Source: Bryobacterales bacterium (GTDB taxonomy: Bacteria; Acidobacteriota; Terriglobia; Bryobacterales; Bryobacteraceae). Taken from it: a DNA stretch of 64,000 nucleotides. The notes under the pieces are model-generated. The model ran no database searches and was not told the DNA's origin. It was given only the letters and a program-made list of their open reading frames with translations. The stretch's first letter is position 1, and each line of letters starts with the position of its first letter. The position numbers and the translations under genes are program-made. The stretch lies in the NCBI GenBank assembly GCA_947446025.1, contig CANFEY010000001.1, positions 62,001 through 126,000 on the forward strand. The letters are read 5' to 3'. Positions 16,867 to 25,650 of this stretch are shown in pieces.

Positions 16867-17626
16867 GCAGCCCGGGCAGCGCGGCAATCGAATCCAAGAG
16901 GAAACCCGGCTTCACGACACCGTCTTCATCTCCCGCGCGGTACTTGCCCGTCTTCACCAGCGCGCCTTGCAAGCCGGCCTGCTGCGCTCCGCCCACATCC
17001 ACCCGCACATCGTCGCCGACCATGAGCACGTCTTCCTTCGGCACACCCAATCGCCGCACGGCCGCCTCAAAGAACGCCGCCGCCGGCTTGCCCGTCACTA
17101 CCGCCTGTTTTCCCGTCGCGCGTTCCAGCGCCGCCACATAGGGAGCCGTATCCAGCCGCAGCCCATCCGCCGCCTGCCAGAAGCGCGTCATGCCCAGCGC
17201 AATGAGCTGCGCCCCAGGCGTCGACTGCAGCAGCCGGAACGCCCGGTTGAGCGTCCGGAAGTCCCAGCCTTCGCCCAAGTCGCCCACTACCACCCACCGC
17301 GCGCCGGATTCGCGATCTTCAGGCAGCAGTTCCATGCCCGCGAACTCGCCGTGCGTTTTATGCGGCACGAATAAAGCCACTGGACCCGAGTCTCCCATGA
17401 ACTCCCGCGCCGCCACACACGGCGACAGGATGTCCTCCTCGGTGGCCGGAATTCCGAAGCGTGCCAGCTTTTCCACCAACTCGCCCCGCCCGCGCGAAGT
17501 GGTATTGGTCACGAACATATGCGGAATCCCCCGTGCCCGCACCCATGCTAGCGTCTCCGGCGCACCCGGAATCAGCGTTTCGGAGTTGTACACGACCCCG
17601 TCCATATCGAATAGAAGTGCTCTCAT
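16820..17626 (-). CDS. HAD-superfamily phosphatase, class IIA (NagD-like)
   Basis: 268 residues, cytoplasmic. HAD motif I is LLFDMDGVVYN (nucleophile Asp in DMDGV), motif II FVTNTTS, motif III Lys in VTGKPAAAFFE and motif IV MVGDDVRVDVGGAQQAG. The class IIA cap lies between motifs II and III. These enzymes dephosphorylate small phosphates such as p-nitrophenyl phosphate or nucleotides; the natural substrate is unknown. ATG 17626 is preferred because DMDG then lies at the usual distance from the N-terminus and a CAGAAT box sits 6 bases upstream. It is divergent from the DUF3467 gene with only 19 bases between the starts. Confidence 0.9.
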   Translation of the reverse strand: MRALLFDMDGVVYNSETLIPGAPETLAWVRARGIPHMFVTNTTSRGRGELVEKLARFGIPATEEDILSPCVAAREFMGDSGPVALFVPHKTHGEFAGMELLPEDRESGARWVVVGDLGEGWDFRTLNRAFRLLQSTPGAQLIALGMTRFWQAADGLRLDTAPYVAALERATGKQAVVTGKPAAAFFEAAVRRLGVPKEDVLMVGDDVRVDVGGAQQAGLQGALVKTGKYRAGDEDGVVKPGFLLDSIAALPGLLSAEEFHGDRRPVPE

Positions 17627-17645
17627 GCTGGTATTCTGAAATCGC
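17627..17645. promoter_or_regulatory. divergent promoter with overlapping -10 boxes
   Basis: The plus strand has TATTCT at 17632-17637, 8 bases before ATG 17646. The minus strand has CAGAAT at 17638-17633, 6 bases before ATG 17626. The hexamers share five base pairs and there is no room for leaders or ribosome binding sites. Confidence 0.55.
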
Positions 17646-17939
17646 ATGCATCCGCAACAGCCCGCGAAGATTCAATTGTCCAACACTCCTGACTATCGTG
17701 AAGCCTACGCCAACAGCGTCCAGGTCCGCGTCAGCCTGTGGGACTTCTTTCTGTCCTTCGGAACCATCAACCAAACCTCCCCTGACGCGGTGGATATCAG
17801 GAACTATCAAGGCATCTTCCTGAGTCCGCAGCAGGCCAAGGCGCTGGCGAATGTGCTGAACCAGAACATCTCGCAGTATGAGTCCACGTTCGGCGAAATC
17901 CGGCTGGAGCCCAAGCAGGGCGGCGCGGCAATCCAGTAA
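17646..17939 (+). CDS. DUF3467 family protein
   Basis: 97 residues. The sequence fits the small DUF3467 family: YREAYANSVQVRVSLWDFFLSFGTI, then IFLSPQQAKALANVLNQNISQYESTFGEI. The role is unknown; the fold is a beta-sandwich followed by one helix. The gene is probably leaderless (see 17627-17645) and is followed 6 bases later by a membrane glycosyltransferase gene on the same strand. Confidence 0.85.
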   Translation: MHPQQPAKIQLSNTPDYREAYANSVQVRVSLWDFFLSFGTINQTSPDAVDIRNYQGIFLSPQQAKALANVLNQNISQYESTFGEIRLEPKQGGAAIQ

Positions 17940-17945
17940 TTCGCG

Positions 17946-19391
17946 ATGCGTGCCCGCATCTTTCTGCTGACCGGCCTCGCGGCCATCCTGGTGGCGTTGC
18001 ACGCGCCCTACATCCGGCTCCCCTTCCATTGGGATGAACTGGGCCAGTTTGTACCCGCTGCGCTGGACCTGTACCGGGACGGCGCATGGGTGACGCATTC
18101 TACTGACCCCAACGTTCACCCGCCGGGGCTCATGGCGGTGTTGGCAATGGCGTGGCGGGTAGCGGGTTTTTCCGTCGCGGCCTCCCGCTTGACCATGCTG
18201 CTGATCGCGGCTGCGGGAGCCTACGCCGCGTTCCTGCTGGCCATCCGTCTGGGCAGAACCAGCGCGGGCGCTCCGGGATTTACCGCCGTGGCCTTCCTGC
18301 TGGCCGCGCCCATGTTCTACACGCAATCCATGATGGTGCTACTGGACATGCCCGCCATGGGGCTGACGGCATTCGCTCTGTTGCTGTTTCTGGAGGAGCG
18401 CTACGCGGCTTGCGCCGCAGCCACGGTGGCGTTGGTATTGGTCAAGGAAACCGCTCTCACCACGCCGATGGTGTTCGGCGCGTGGCTGCTTTTCCGCGAC
18501 AGGCGCATGCAGCCCGCGTTGTACTTTTTCGCCCCTGCTGTCGCCCTGGGGCTGTGGCTGGTGTACCTGCGGCAGGCCACCGGGTCGTGGTTCGGCAACG
18601 CGGAATTCGCGCAGTACAACGTGACGGATTCCTTTACGCCGCTCCATATCCTGTATGCGCTTCTGCGCCGCGCCTACACGCTCTTGATCGCCGACGGCCA
18701 CTGGATCGGCGCGATTGCGCTGTGGCAAGGCCGGCGGGCATTGCGCGGGCGTGATTGGTCTGTCGCGTGGGCGGTGGCAGCGGCGCAACTCGCCGCGGTG
18801 ACGTTGCTGGGCGGCGCGGTGCTGGACCGCTACCTTCTCCCCGTGCTGCCCATTCTCTATGCCGCGTTCGCGGTGGCGGCCTGCACCTATACCGTGCGGT
18901 GGCGGATGTCGTCCAACCTGGCGGTGCTGGGGCTGATGGTGACGGGATGGTTCGTCAATCCGCCCTATCCGTTCCCGCTCGAAAACAATCTCGCGGTGGT
19001 CGATTTCGTGGACCTGCAGCACGAGGCATCGCAGTACCTGGAGTCCAATTTCACTGGCCGCCGCGTAGCCAGCGTGTGGCCGCTGACCGCCGCGATTCGG
19101 AATCCTGACTTCGGCTACGTGCAGGTCCGCATCCCCACTCTGCGCACGCCCGGTCTTCGGCTCGCTGATTTTCAGGCGCTGCCGCTGCGTGAGGAAGACG
19201 TGATCGTGACCTATTCCCGCGGGCAGACGCCGCCGCGTTACATCCTGGAAAATCCAACGCTGCGCGGTTGGTTCGCGCCCTTCGTGGATCTCCAGCCCGA
19301 GGCTTCGTCCGCCGAGTTGCAGAGCATCGGGTACCGTTCGCAGGCCCGCTGGGAGCGCAAAGGGCAGTGGGTCGAAATTTACAGCCGTTAG
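17946..19391 (+). CDS. membrane glycosyltransferase, PMT/GT39-like (ArnT-type)
   Basis: 481 residues with about ten membrane helices. The first periplasmic loop has FHWDELGQF (Asp30-Glu31), the acidic pair that GT-C enzymes use to bind the metal and lipid-linked sugar. HPPGLMAVLAM and the following helices fit the PMT_2 family. A soluble tail (about 340-481) follows. Such enzymes move a sugar from polyprenyl phosphate onto protein, lipid A or glycan outside the inner membrane. The acceptor is unknown. It shares a transcript with the DUF3467 gene; its stop codon overlaps the convergent gene's stop by 4 bases. Confidence 0.85.
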   Translation: MRARIFLLTGLAAILVALHAPYIRLPFHWDELGQFVPAALDLYRDGAWVTHSTDPNVHPPGLMAVLAMAWRVAGFSVAASRLTMLLIAAAGAYAAFLLAIRLGRTSAGAPGFTAVAFLLAAPMFYTQSMMVLLDMPAMGLTAFALLLFLEERYAACAAATVALVLVKETALTTPMVFGAWLLFRDRRMQPALYFFAPAVALGLWLVYLRQATGSWFGNAEFAQYNVTDSFTPLHILYALLRRAYTLLIADGHWIGAIALWQGRRALRGRDWSVAWAVAAAQLAAVTLLGGAVLDRYLLPVLPILYAAFAVAACTYTVRWRMSSNLAVLGLMVTGWFVNPPYPFPLENNLAVVDFVDLQHEASQYLESNFTGRRVASVWPLTAAIRNPDFGYVQVRIPTLRTPGLRLADFQALPLREEDVIVTYSRGQTPPRYILENPTLRGWFAPFVDLQPEASSAELQSIGYRSQARWERKGQWVEIYSR

Positions 19392-20416
19392 CGGAACGCG
19401 CCTTTCGACTTCGCCGTCTGTTCCGCTTTGATCCCCGCGCCGAACAGCTTCTCGAAGTAGCCTTCCTTCACCAGCTTGTCCACTAGCTTGTTGTCGATCA
19501 CCTGTTTGTAGTCGAACGCGCGCATCGCCGCCGCCGATTGCGCGTCCGCTGGATGATCCAGAACATACTTCACCGCGGCAGCCTGGATATAGGGCACGCG
19601 CTCATAGGCACCCATCTTCGAATACACGTCCCACACGCGTTCGATATCGGCGCGGGTTTGCGAAGGGTCCCACTTGACGTACGCGTCGACCGCGAACTTC
19701 TTGTCGTCGTAGAAGCGCTTGGTGGCTTCCGCGTGGGCTTTGATCATACGCTCGGCGACGTCATTGTTGGCCACGGCGGTTTTCTTGAACAGGTAGACCG
19801 ACGGCGCGTGGATCTCATCGGCATCCGCGATGTTGCCCAGGATTTTGTAGCCTTCTTGCTCCAATTTGAAATACTCCGGCGCGGTGAGCATGGTGGCATC
19901 GGCACGGCCTGCCATCACGGCGTTGCCTCGAGCGCCCGCGCCCGCGCCCACCGGAATCCATTCCACATCTCGAGGCGTCAGCTTCGCCTTGGCCAGCAGC
20001 CCTACAGCGTAGTTGTAAGGAGCATCCGCCAGTTGGCTCACCGCGATCCGTTTGCCCTTCAGCCCCGCCACGGACCCGATGTTTTTCGCCGCCACCAGCG
20101 CGAAGCTGCTCTTCTTGTACGGCTGCCCCAGCATGATGAACGACCCATCGCGGAACGAAGCCTGCATGGACTGCTCCAACGTGTAAGGCGACATCAACGC
20201 CTGATTGCTGGTAATCGCGGCGATGGCCGTGGGATGCACGCCGAAGGTGAGTTCCACATCGAAGCCGTACTTCTCGTAGTAGCCGCCTTCCTTCGCGATA
20301 TACAGCGGCCAGGTCTGTGACGCCCGCGTCGGGAAGATGATGGTGACCTTCTGCCGAGGCTGAGCCCAGGCAGTTTGCGCGATCAGCGCGCAGATCAGTA
20401 GAACTCTTGTGAACAT
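19388..20416 (-). CDS. ABC transporter substrate-binding protein (SsuA/THI5-like)
   Basis: 342 residues with a signal peptide (MFTRVLLICALIAQTAWA). The start of the mature part, VTIIFPTRASQTWPLYIAKEGGYYEKYGFDVELTF, matches the NMT1/THI5-like periplasmic binding fold; GLKGKRIAVSQLAD and VMAGRADATMLTAPE are further family features. Members bind alkanesulphonates, taurine, pyrimidine precursors or aromatic compounds for import. No permease or ATPase gene is nearby, so it is an orphan. It lies 10 bases downstream of the extradiol dioxygenase gene on the same strand, which hints at an aromatic ligand. Confidence 0.88.
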   Translation of the reverse strand: MFTRVLLICALIAQTAWAQPRQKVTIIFPTRASQTWPLYIAKEGGYYEKYGFDVELTFGVHPTAIAAITSNQALMSPYTLEQSMQASFRDGSFIMLGQPYKKSSFALVAAKNIGSVAGLKGKRIAVSQLADAPYNYAVGLLAKAKLTPRDVEWIPVGAGAGARGNAVMAGRADATMLTAPEYFKLEQEGYKILGNIADADEIHAPSVYLFKKTAVANNDVAERMIKAHAEATKRFYDDKKFAVDAYVKWDPSQTRADIERVWDVYSKMGAYERVPYIQAAAVKYVLDHPADAQSAAAMRAFDYKQVIDNKLVDKLVKEGYFEKLFGAGIKAEQTAKSKGAFR

Positions 20417-20426
20417 TCCCGTCTCC

Positions 20427-21434
20427 TCATTCCCAACAAGCGAATCCCATGGCGCTGCCCGTGCCCGCTTCAGAGCGGTAACACGGCACGTAATCCACCA
20501 GGCGCATGGTGAGGCCCGCCTCCGCCATGATGCCCGCTACCGTGATCCAGTTTTTGATCTCCGAGGTGCCCGATTGGAACATGTCCTCCGGAACGCCCGT
20601 CAGGGAAGCGTCACCGTCCAGCATCGCGGCCAGCACCTGCTGATCGAACTCTTCGTCGATTACGAAGTGCGTCAGTCCGCCCGAGGCAATCACGCCCACC
20701 CGCGCATTTTCCGGCCACGACAAGATCGCGCGGCCTAACGCGCGCCCAAACTCGAAGCACCTGCCCACGGTGGGCTGGTTCGGCGGATAGAAGGTGTTGA
20801 TGAACACCGGCACCGTGGGCGGAACCTTATCGCGCATCACGCGCCGGTACACGAACCCGTAGGCGTGGGGCGCGGAGCTGACGCCTAGCTCCCCCGCGGA
20901 AAGCTTGGTCATCTGTGAGACGTCGAAGCCGTCCGTTACCACGCGCTCCACCAAGTGGCGGCCCAGCGCGGGTGAGCAGGGATACTGCGTGTATTCCATC
21001 GGCGTGCGGTCCAATTCGGCGCGCGCGATGGCCGGGTCCAGCTTCGCCAGAAATTCCTTTGACCGGGGATGGCCCTCAATGTGGTCCCCCCAGAAGACCG
21101 CGAGCCCGGGCACGTGATCGGCGGAAAAGACTTCCATCTGATCGTTCCCGACGATGACCACCGTGTCCAGCTTGCCGGCCTCGAAGATGTCCGCCAACTG
21201 AGTGATCGCCGCTTGGCAACGGGCGTGCCGAAGCGCCGATTCCTCCGGGGTGATCTGCGCGCCTAAATTCTCCAAAGACCTCAAATCCGCCAACTCCGCG
21301 AACGCGTACGTCCGCCCCCGGTACGGCAGAGCCGTGTGCCGGCGGTCAAACGGCACCCGGTCGCCCCAATGCTCCGAACCAATCGACAACATCGGCCCAT
21401 GCGAAGTCCCAAGTCCAAGTGTGATGCGCGCCAT
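20427..21434 (-). CDS. extradiol ring-cleavage dioxygenase, class III (LigB-type)
   Basis: 335 residues, cytoplasmic. The LigB fold is shown by GLGTSHGPML near the N-terminus (iron-ligand His13), VVIVGNDQMEVF, PVFINTFYPPNQPT and ARVGVIASGGLTHFVIDEEFD near residue 245. Class III extradiol dioxygenases open catechol-type rings, for example protocatechuate, gallate or 3-O-methylgallate, with Fe(II). GGAG is about 4 bases before the start. No LigA-type small subunit is present; some relatives (gallate or methylgallate types) are single-subunit. The binding protein gene follows. Confidence 0.88.
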   Translation of the reverse strand: MARITLGLGTSHGPMLSIGSEHWGDRVPFDRRHTALPYRGRTYAFAELADLRSLENLGAQITPEESALRHARCQAAITQLADIFEAGKLDTVVIVGNDQMEVFSADHVPGLAVFWGDHIEGHPRSKEFLAKLDPAIARAELDRTPMEYTQYPCSPALGRHLVERVVTDGFDVSQMTKLSAGELGVSSAPHAYGFVYRRVMRDKVPPTVPVFINTFYPPNQPTVGRCFEFGRALGRAILSWPENARVGVIASGGLTHFVIDEEFDQQVLAAMLDGDASLTGVPEDMFQSGTSEIKNWITVAGIMAEAGLTMRLVDYVPCYRSEAGTGSAMGFACWE

Positions 21435-21514
21435 CTCCGGTCATCCTCTCACATTTGCGTCCGTAGACGGTTGTAACACAAGCCCTAGGGCAAATTGTGT
21501 AACCTGTTGGGTAC

Positions 21515-23581
21515 ATGGCCCCCGCCGCCCTCAGCCCGGATATCACCACCGCGTCGCTGCCGCTGGATCATCCCAGCCTCTACCTGGATCGCGAAATGAG
21601 CTTGCTGGCGTTCCAGCGCCGCGTCCTGGGCGAGGCCCGCGACGTACGCAATCCGCTGCTGGAGCGAGTGAAGTTCCTGTCGATTTTGTTTTCCAATATT
21701 GACGAGTTCTTCATGGTCCGCGTGGCGCTGCTGAACCAGAGAGTGGATTCCAGCAAGAACGACCTCCGGGCAACGGAGCACCTGGAACGGATGGGCAACG
21801 AACTGCGCACATTGTTGTCGGATGCCTACGCGGTGTGGGTGGAGCTCGACCTCGCCCTTTCGCAGGCCGGCATCGACATCCGCGAGTACCGCAACCTTAC
21901 GGAGACCGAGCGCGACGCTCTGGATACGTACTTCCACGACGTGGTCCACCCGGTGCTGACGCCGCTGGCGTGTCGCGCGTTAGCCGGACACTACTGCCCG
22001 CATATTTCAAACCTCAGTCTGAACCTGGCGGTGATCGTTAAGGATCTGCACGGCGCGCGGAAATTCGCCCGCGTCAAGATCCCGGACGCCTTTCCGGCCC
22101 TGGTCAGCGCCGGGCAAACTGAAGGCCAGCAAACCTTTGTCTGGCTGGAGCAGCTCATCCGCGCTAACCTGCGGTCTCTGTTTCCGGGTCTCGAAATCGT
22201 GGAAGCCCACCCGTTCCGCGTGACCCGCGACGCCGAGTACGAAATTCAGGAGCTGGAAAGCGATGATCTTCTGGAGACCATCGAGGAGGCCGTGTGGCAA
22301 CGCCGTTTCCGCGACGTGGTCCAGATCCAGGTGCTCAAGGATATCCCGCGTGACTTGTTGGATGTGCTGCTGGAAAATCTCAAACTCCACCAGCGCGACG
22401 TCTACTACGTGGAAGGCCCGCTGGATCTCAGCCGCGCCAAGCAGCTGATGTCCCTGGACCGGCCCGCCTTGAAGGACCCGGCGTTCGTGCCGCAAACTCC
22501 GCGCTCGCTGCGGTCCAAGGAGGGCGAAGACGTCTTCGCCGCCATCCGCAAGCAGGACATCCTGCTGCATCACCCGTTCGAATCCTTCCAGCCCGTACCC
22601 GACTTCCTCCGCCACGCCGCCACCGATCCCGACGTGCTGGCCATAAAAATCATGCTGTACCGGGTGGGGCGCAACTCGCCCATCGTGGAGCATTTGCTCA
22701 CAGCGGTAGAGCACGGCAAACAGGTGGCGGTGCTGGTGGAGCTAAAGGCCCGCTTTGACGAAGAGAGCAACATCGAGTGGGCGCGGGCGTTGGAATCGGC
22801 GGGCGTACACGTAGTCTACGGGCTGGTGGGGCTGAAGGTGCATTCCAAGGTGGCCTTGGTGGTGCGCCGGGAGGGTGACAAGATCCGGCGCTACGTTCAC
22901 CTGGGGACCGGCAATTACAACGCCACCACCGCGCGCCTCTACACCGACCTGAGCCTCATGACCGCCGACGATGCCATCGGCGCGGATGTCACCGATCTGT
23001 TCAACTACGTCACGGCCTATTCCGGCAAGAAGGAATTCCGCAAACTGATGGTGGCTCCGCGCAGCCTGCGGCCTGGTTTGGAAGCCCTGATCCGCCGTGA
23101 AATCTGCCACGCCCAAAAAGGCGAGCCCGCGCACTTGATCTTCAAGATGAACTCCCTCGAAGACCCGGCGATGATCCGCCTTCTCTACGAGGCATCGCAA
23201 GCCGGCGTCCATGTGAACCTGCTGGTGCGCGGCCTGTGCTGCCTGCGGCCGGGCGTCGAGGGTATCAGTGCCAATATCCGGGTGATCAGCGTCGTAGGCC
23301 GGTTCCTCGAACACAGCCGCATCTACTATTTCCGCAACGGCGGCCAGGAGCAGATCTACCTGGGCAGCGCGGACATGATGGGCCGCAATCTGGACCGCCG
23401 CGTGGAGGTTCTGTTCCCCGTGGAGCACCGCGGACTGGTTGCCAGAGTGCGTGGCGAGATCCTGGGCACCTACCTGGCCGACACGCGCAACGCGAACTAC
23501 ATGCAATCCGACGGTTCCTACCGCAAGCCCGAGCCGGGCCCCAGCCCTCTCAACAGCCAAGCCCATTTCCTGGGACTCTAG
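21515..23581 (+). CDS. ppk: polyphosphate kinase 1
   Basis: 688 residues, the usual length. PPK1 reversibly makes polyphosphate from ATP at the inner face of the membrane. The N-domain opens with LYLDREMSLLAFQRRVL, the middle has SLHHPF-type LHHPFESF, and the active-site His443 is in LKVHSKVALVV; the second conserved stretch is YVHLGTGNYN. The C-domain ends in MMGRNLDRRVEVLFPV. A weak -10 box TAACCT lies 9 bases before the ATG. The gene ends one base before the stop of the convergent lpxA, so there is no terminator between them. Confidence 0.97.
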   Translation: MAPAALSPDITTASLPLDHPSLYLDREMSLLAFQRRVLGEARDVRNPLLERVKFLSILFSNIDEFFMVRVALLNQRVDSSKNDLRATEHLERMGNELRTLLSDAYAVWVELDLALSQAGIDIREYRNLTETERDALDTYFHDVVHPVLTPLACRALAGHYCPHISNLSLNLAVIVKDLHGARKFARVKIPDAFPALVSAGQTEGQQTFVWLEQLIRANLRSLFPGLEIVEAHPFRVTRDAEYEIQELESDDLLETIEEAVWQRRFRDVVQIQVLKDIPRDLLDVLLENLKLHQRDVYYVEGPLDLSRAKQLMSLDRPALKDPAFVPQTPRSLRSKEGEDVFAAIRKQDILLHHPFESFQPVPDFLRHAATDPDVLAIKIMLYRVGRNSPIVEHLLTAVEHGKQVAVLVELKARFDEESNIEWARALESAGVHVVYGLVGLKVHSKVALVVRREGDKIRRYVHLGTGNYNATTARLYTDLSLMTADDAIGADVTDLFNYVTAYSGKKEFRKLMVAPRSLRPGLEALIRREICHAQKGEPAHLIFKMNSLEDPAMIRLLYEASQAGVHVNLLVRGLCCLRPGVEGISANIRVISVVGRFLEHSRIYYFRNGGQEQIYLGSADMMGRNLDRRVEVLFPVEHRGLVARVRGEILGTYLADTRNANYMQSDGSYRKPEPGPSPLNSQAHFLGL

Positions 23582-24370
23582 TCATTCGCGGCAAATACCA
23601 CGCTTGCTGGAACGGATGAACTCCAACAAGTGCAGCGTGTGCTCTGTCGGCACGTCGCTTTCGATGCGAGCCAGCGCGTCATCGAGCTTCAGGCCCGAGC
23701 GGTACAGGAGCTTGTAAGCGGCCTTGAGCGCCTGCACCTGCGAGTGCGTGAAGCCCGAGCGCTTGAGCCCCACGAGATTCAATCCGCACGGCGTGACATT
23801 GAAATCCGTGTAGAGGAAGTAGGGCGGCACGTCCAGATTCACACGCGTGTTGCCGCCGATCATCGCCAGGCGTCCCACTTTTGAAAACTGGTGAATCACC
23901 ACGCCGCCGGAGATGAACGCCTGATCTTCCACATCCACGTAGCCCGCCACCAACGCGCAACTGGCGATCACCGTCCGGTTCCCGATGCGGCAGTTATGCG
24001 CGATGTGCCCCGAGGTCATGATGTAGTTGCCGTCGCCGATCACCGTCTCCGACTCCGGCGCTGTTCCGCGCGAGATGGTGTAATGCTCGCGGATCGAATT
24101 GTCGTTGCCGATCTTGAGGTAGCTGCGAGCTCCTGAGAAATTCTTGTCCAGTGGATCGGTGCCCAGCACCGTTCCCGCTGAAATCCTGTTGCGAGCGCCC
24201 ATGGTGGTCCAGCGCTTCACGTAGACGTGTGGTTCCAGTTGGCAGGCTTCGCCGATGACGACGTCCTGCTCCACGATGGTGTAGTCGGCGATGACCACAC
24301 CCGCGCCGATGACGGCATCGGGGTGGACACGCGCGGTGGGCGCAATCTGTGCGGAAGGATCGATGGGCAT
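23582..24370 (-). CDS. lpxA: UDP-N-acetylglucosamine acyltransferase LpxA
   Basis: 262 residues. LpxA adds a hydroxyacyl chain to UDP-GlcNAc, the first step of lipid A synthesis. The N-terminal two thirds are hexapeptide repeats (AQIAPTARVHPDAVIGAGVVI...), forming a left-handed beta-helix; the catalytic His is in MTSGHIAHNCRIG. The C-terminal helical part has GLNLVGLKRSGF. There are no other lpx genes here. It lies 3 bases downstream of the oxidase subunit III gene. Confidence 0.96.
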   Translation of the reverse strand: MPIDPSAQIAPTARVHPDAVIGAGVVIADYTIVEQDVVIGEACQLEPHVYVKRWTTMGARNRISAGTVLGTDPLDKNFSGARSYLKIGNDNSIREHYTISRGTAPESETVIGDGNYIMTSGHIAHNCRIGNRTVIASCALVAGYVDVEDQAFISGGVVIHQFSKVGRLAMIGGNTRVNLDVPPYFLYTDFNVTPCGLNLVGLKRSGFTHSQVQALKAAYKLLYRSGLKLDDALARIESDVPTEHTLHLLEFIRSSKRGICRE

Positions 24371-24373
24371 GAA

Positions 24374-24970
24374 TCAGTGAGCCAGAACGAAGAATAGCGC
24401 AACCCACAAGACGCCGAGAAAGTGCCAGTAGTAGGCCGCTGCGTCTACCATTTCGCGCCGCCGGTTGCGGCTCCAGGTGACGTAGGCCAAGCTACCCAGC
24501 CCGCCCAGCAAGTGCGCCGCGTGCAGTGCCGTGAAGAGGTAGAAAAACGCGCTGTACGGATTTTGCTGCAGGTAGGCTCCACGATCAATCAGCGCCAGCC
24601 ACGCCGTCACCTGCGAACCCAGGAACGCCAGCCCCAAGACGCCGGTGGCCGCGATGAGCCGCGCCGCACGCTGATGCAACCCGTTCCGGTAGGCCCTGCG
24701 CCCCACCTCGAACACCACGCTAGACGCCAGGATGATCGCGGTGGAAATCCACAATGCCCCCGGCAGCGGAGCCTGATCCCACACCCCCGGCTCGCTCTTG
24801 CGCCAATAGTAGGCGAACACCAGCGACGCAAACAGCACCGCCATGGATCCGCAGGCCAAGAATAGCCCCATCCGCACCAGCCCCGGCATGGCCTTGTTGG
24901 GATCTTCGGTGGACGCGGGCAGCACCACGACCTCAGCGGTCTTGCCGGCACGGTCACTCAGGAGAGGCAT
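24374..24970 (-). CDS. heme-copper oxidase subunit III family protein
   Basis: 198 residues with five membrane helices (about 30-52, 73-92, 105-127, 140-160, 178-197). The pattern VRMGLFLACGSMAVLFASLVFAYYW, FLGSQVTAWLAL, FYLFTALHAAHLLGGLGSLAY and AAYYWHFLGVLWVALFFVL is typical of short (five-helix) cytochrome c or quinol oxidase subunit III. ATG 24970 has GGAAG about 6 bases upstream. No other oxidase subunits are adjacent, so its partners must be elsewhere. It begins 16 bases after the tRNA-Leu gene on the same strand. Confidence 0.88.
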   Translation of the reverse strand: MPLLSDRAGKTAEVVVLPASTEDPNKAMPGLVRMGLFLACGSMAVLFASLVFAYYWRKSEPGVWDQAPLPGALWISTAIILASSVVFEVGRRAYRNGLHQRAARLIAATGVLGLAFLGSQVTAWLALIDRGAYLQQNPYSAFFYLFTALHAAHLLGGLGSLAYVTWSRNRRREMVDAAAYYWHFLGVLWVALFFVLAH

Positions 24971-24986
24971 AGATACTTCCAAATGT

Positions 24987-25073
24987 TGGTGCGAACGGGG
25001 AGGGTCGAACTCCCATGACCTTGCGGTCGCTGGAACCTAAATCCAGTGCGTCTGCCAGTTCCGCCACGTTCGC
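24987..25073 (-). tRNA. tRNA-Leu (anticodon UAG)
   Basis: An 87-nt cloverleaf read on the minus strand: GCGAACG acceptor start, D-arm GCGGAACTGGCAGACGC, anticodon stem CTGGA/TCCAG with loop TTTAGGT (anticodon TAG), a long variable arm (class II tRNA), T-arm GGGAGTTCGACCCTCCC, and the encoded end ACCA (24990-24987). It decodes CUA and wobble CUN codons. A TATAAT box lies 14 bases upstream. Confidence 0.96.
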
Positions 25074-25120
25074 GCACGACTCTCTTGATTATAGCGTGGG
25101 GCAGCTTCCCGAGCTGCCAG
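25074..25120 (-). promoter_or_regulatory. tRNA-Leu promoter with upstream hairpin repeat
   Basis: TATAAT at 25093-25088, within CGCTATAAT, is 14 bases before the tRNA 5' end. Immediately upstream is the palindrome GGCAGCT-CGGGA-AGCTGCC (25118-25100), in the place of a -35 box. The same hairpin plus CGCTATAAT precedes gatB at 44601-44639. Confidence 0.6.
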
Positions 25121-25127
25121 CCAGTCG

Positions 25128-25634
25128 TCAGCGCGCAAACATAGCCGCCGCGCGAACCCGCTCCGCAGGCACCGGCGAAGAAACCCGAGGCGTCCGCAGC
25201 CCGCAGGCACACAGGCCCTCGTCGATGGCGTACCCGGTCCAGTCATGCCCCTGCGCCTCCACGTGCAGCCCGTCGTGAGCTTCGCACTCGGCGGCCAAGC
25301 GGTCGCCTTGGGCACCGATGAGCTGCTCGAACACCGGCACGCGGAAGGCCCGCCACAGCTGGTCGCGATCCGCATTGGTCAGCAGCATATCCGTGGGCCG
25401 GGCCAGGACGATCAGAGCGTGAGTCAGCGCGGGAGGCTCCGCCGTCAGCGCCAACAACTGTGCCCGCGTGCCCGCGATAGCGGCGGGTGCGTAGTCAGAG
25501 GCATTCTGAGTCCAGCCGGGGAAACTTTGCACCGACCTGCCGGTGCGGAACCAGGGGACCAGAACGGCGGTCCGGGGCGCTTCCCCAATCGGGTATTGAA
25601 ACGCCGCCTTGCGTGATGGCCAGAATTTCAGCAT
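25128..25634 (-). CDS. hypothetical protein
   Basis: 168 residues. No signal peptide. I do not recognise the family. Hydrophobic and polar positions alternate in a way that suggests a soluble alpha/beta protein; short features include ALTHALIVLARPTDMLLTNADRDQLWRAF and CEAHDGLHVEAQGHDW, which holds several His/Asp/Glu that could bind a metal. It lies 16 bases downstream of the amidohydrolase gene on the same strand and is probably co-transcribed with it. The ATG at 25634 is preferred over GTG 25637. Confidence 0.6.
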   Translation of the reverse strand: MLKFWPSRKAAFQYPIGEAPRTAVLVPWFRTGRSVQSFPGWTQNASDYAPAAIAGTRAQLLALTAEPPALTHALIVLARPTDMLLTNADRDQLWRAFRVPVFEQLIGAQGDRLAAECEAHDGLHVEAQGHDWTGYAIDEGLCACGLRTPRVSSPVPAERVRAAAMFAR

Positions 25635-25650
25635 CACAACTAGAGTTGGT

